Shown in pieces: positions 7,912 through 9,240 of a stretch of 9,240 nt of DNA. Position numbers and translations under genes: made by a program. The stretch comes from an uncultured beta proteobacterium. Its GTDB lineage: Bacteria > Pseudomonadota > Gammaproteobacteria > Burkholderiales > Burkholderiaceae_C. The number at the start of each line of letters is the position of its first letter. The stretch's first letter is position 1. Location: the NCBI GenBank assembly GCA_903927495.1, contig CAIYNH010000059.1:1-9240 (forward strand), written 5' to 3'. The notes under the pieces are model-generated. The model did no database searches. It was not told the origin of the DNA and worked only from the letters and a program-made list of their open reading frames with translations.

Positions 7912-8531
7912 TTCGCCTTCTGATTGCCGATGACCATGCCCTCGTGCGCGGCGGCCTGAAGCAGATATTTGCACTGGTGAAAGATTTTCAGGTGGTGGGT
8001 GAGGCCGCCAACGGCACCGAGGTGCTGGAGCGACTGCGCCAGCAGTCGTGCGACCTGCTGTTACTGGACCTGGACATGCCCGGTCTCAGCGGCGCGGAAC
8101 TGATCGCTCAGATCAAGGAGCAACAGTGCGACTTGCCCATTTTGATGCTCAGCATGCACAACGAGCCATCCGTGGCGGCGCGCATGCTCAGGGCCGGGGC
8201 CAGTGGTTTCATCACCAAAAATTGCGAGCCGGTTGTGTTACTTAACGCCATTCGAACGGTTGCGGCACACGGCAACTATATTGACCCGGGCATCGCCGTA
8301 AAAATGTTACTTGCTGATACTGCTGAACCGCACATGAAACTTTCGGAACGTGAGCTAGAGATTTTTCGCCTCCTGACCAGAGGGCACAGCCTGATTGCCA
8401 TCGGTGAACAACTGTTTATCAGCAGCAAAACCGTCAGCACCCACAAAACGCGCCTGATGGAGAAGCTGCAAGTAGACAACATGGCCGACCTGATGCGCTA
8501 CGCGATGCAACACAATTTGCTCTCAAGTTAA
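7908..8531 (+). CDS. NarL/LuxR-family two-component response regulator
   Basis: A 207-residue DNA-binding regulator of usual length for the family. The receiver domain (1-120) has the acidic pair Asp8/Asp9 (IADDH), the phosphoacceptor Asp54 (LLLDLDMPG), Ser82 and Lys104, all expected for a working phosphoswitch. A LuxR-type helix-turn-helix follows (about 143-200): LSERELEIFRLLTRGHS, then the recognition helix in ISSKTVSTHKTRLMEKL. It is the evident partner of the kinase whose stop codon overlaps its ATG. Target promoters cannot be deduced here. It is the last plus-strand gene, and its TAA shares TTAA with the stop of the opposing gene. Confidence 0.95.
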   Translation: MIRLLIADDHALVRGGLKQIFALVKDFQVVGEAANGTEVLERLRQQSCDLLLLDLDMPGLSGAELIAQIKEQQCDLPILMLSMHNEPSVAARMLRAGASGFITKNCEPVVLLNAIRTVAAHGNYIDPGIAVKMLLADTAEPHMKLSERELEIFRLLTRGHSLIAIGEQLFISSKTVSTHKTRLMEKLQVDNMADLMRYAMQHNLLSS

Positions 8532-8998
8532 TAGCTTCTCACGCTTATTTGACGGGTGTTGTAAGGATAAACCGTAGTCAAATAGGGTGACTGAGCAGTC
8601 GCGGATAGCAGGGCTTGCGTCAGCGCTATCAATGTCAGCGGTTTTGTCAGCGTGGCGAGTACATTCAACCCGTTTCCCTGGGCTATGAGCTTGGCAATGT
8701 CTAACATCCCGGGATCGCCACCGCTGATCAAAATAATGTCGCCGTTGTAACTCTGTGTGCTTAGATGGTCAACAAACTCAATGCCGTCCATTTCAGGCAT
8801 GAAAATATCGCAAAGACAAAGATCAAACGGCAGCGCCTGATCGCCAATAAGTCGCAGTGCGTGGCGTCCGTTGCTAGCGAAATGGATAGTGGTTACGCCA
8901 AGCGCCAAGAGCATGATGCACAAGATTTCTCGAATGAAGTCATCGTCTTCGACGATCAATACCTTGGGTGATGTGCCCATTGTTATCGTAGTTGCCAT
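8528..8998 (-). CDS. Stand-alone receiver-domain response regulator
   Basis: A 156-residue protein consisting of a single receiver domain and a short tail. It shows the acidic cluster in LIVEDDD (about 14-20), phosphoacceptor Asp64 in LCDIFMPEMDG, Ser92 in LISGGD and Lys119 in LTKP, so phosphorylation looks possible. The segment ISGGDPGMLDIAKLIAQGNG to LTKP resembles the receivers of RocR/PvrR-type regulators, which in that family are joined to EAL domains; here no output domain follows, only about 25 Ser/Thr/Tyr-rich residues. An in-frame ATG at 9010 exists, but GGGAG at 9008-9004 overlaps it and sits 5 nt before the ATG at 8998, so I take the latter. The gene is convergent with the LuxR-type regulator. 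It may act through protein contact, as a phosphate sink or a connector; partner unknown. Confidence 0.9.
   Translation of the reverse strand: MATTITMGTSPKVLIVEDDDFIREILCIMLLALGVTTIHFASNGRHALRLIGDQALPFDLCLCDIFMPEMDGIEFVDHLSTQSYNGDIILISGGDPGMLDIAKLIAQGNGLNVLATLTKPLTLIALTQALLSATAQSPYLTTVYPYNTRQISVRSY
8546..8584. other. Inverted repeat just past the operon end (possible termination or processing hairpin)
   Basis: TATTTGAC (8546-8553) is matched perfectly by GTCAAATA (8577-8584), with further GGT/ACC pairing inside the 23-nt interval. It begins 14 nt after the regulator's stop and lies within the 3' part of the opposing receiver gene. The stem is AT-rich and no T-run follows on the plus strand, so it is not a canonical intrinsic terminator. 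Confidence 0.35.
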
Positions 8999-9003
8999 GT
9001 TTA

Positions 9004-9008
9004 CTCCC
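9004..9008 (-). promoter_or_regulatory. Ribosome-binding site for the receiver-domain gene
   Basis: Read on the minus strand, GGGAG is followed by TAAAC and then ATG at 8998. It decides between the two nearby ATG codons at 9010 and 8998. Confidence 0.75.
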
Positions 9009-9015
9009 ATATTTT

Positions 9016-9031
9016 TGTGAAATTAGTCACT
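9016..9031. promoter_or_regulatory. CRP-like palindromic operator candidate
   Basis: TGTGAAATTAGTCACT matches the CRP/Vfr pattern TGTGA-N6-TCACA in 9 of 10 positions, with a perfect GTGA/TCAC inverted repeat in an AT-rich surround. It lies 17 bases before the start codon of the minus-strand receiver gene. A site so close to the start would more likely repress or block than activate, unless the transcript starts upstream of it. Seen by eye only; chance remains possible. Confidence 0.35.
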
Positions 9032-9240
9032 TTTAGCTATCCAATTCATAGTTTCTAATGCAGCATCTGCGGGGGTTTACTCCTTATATGATGGTTGAAT
9101 TCGACTGGGGTATGGCTGCAATGCTGCGAACTTAAGCCTCACCCTTTGTAAGCCATGCTCGGATGCGGTTTGATATGCCGATTTGGTCTTGGCGATTTTC
9201 GGCCTGGTCTGCGTTTGTGTGAATTTACGCCGAGCAAGCC
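9032..9240. other. Right-edge region: AT-rich leader and an unidentified open frame leaving the window
   Basis: The left part (about 9032-9100) is AT-rich and should contain the promoter of the minus-strand receiver gene, but I could not pick a convincing -35/-10 pair. On the minus strand one frame is open from the right edge (9238) to a TAA at 9079-9077, giving 53 residues rich in Lys/Arg, Gln and Ser with no family I recognise. It could be the end of a gene transcribed in the same direction as the receiver gene, or chance. On the plus strand an ATG at 9152 is also open to the edge, with no ribosome-binding site. Confidence 0.3.

Noticed and set aside
9152..9240. Plus-strand open frame starting at 9152 and leaving the window
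   Set aside because: It has 29 codons, no ribosome-binding site and no recognisable motif, and a competing minus-strand frame covers the same bases.

Overview
The window reads as part of a Gram-negative bacterial chromosome, most likely a betaproteobacterium of the Burkholderiales/Comamonadaceae type. That is an inference from the GC-rich codon use of the main genes and the style of the signalling proteins; no marker gene fixes the taxonomy. Nearly all of it is signal transduction. I see no tRNA, rRNA, CRISPR array or recognisable insertion sequence.

Layout: (1) Bases 2-277 hold the 3' end of a gene for an AMP-forming adenylating enzyme, visibly more AT-rich than what follows. (2) Bases 278-537 are a gene-poor leader. 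(3) Bases 538-8531 are a tight four-gene plus-strand unit: a CheB-CheR-PAS fusion (1013 aa), a PAS-PAS-GGDEF-EAL cyclic-di-GMP enzyme (770 aa), a soluble three-PAS histidine kinase of the NarL/DesK type (664 aa) and a NarL/LuxR-type response regulator (207 aa). Genes 1/2 and 3/4 overlap by ATGA; genes 2/3 are 28 nt apart. (4) A stand-alone receiver-domain protein (156 aa) lies on the minus strand, tail to tail with the regulator, and the two stop codons share one TTAA. (5) The right edge is AT-rich, with a CRP-like palindrome just before the receiver gene and an unidentified open frame running off the window.

How the genes may work together (inference): the kinase and the LuxR-type regulator form an obvious two-component pair. 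The cyclic-di-GMP enzyme and the kinase begin with a related coiled-coil/PAS module, so they may sense the same kind of cue and split it into a second-messenger output and a transcriptional output. The CheB-CheR fusion keeps both catalytic cores but has no receiver, kinase or chemoreceptor beside it. Its C-terminal signalling helix and PAS domains suggest a sensor-controlled methylation module. The convergent receiver protein could be a phosphate sink, a competitor or a connector for the same kinase. The components are known families; the combination is the point of interest.
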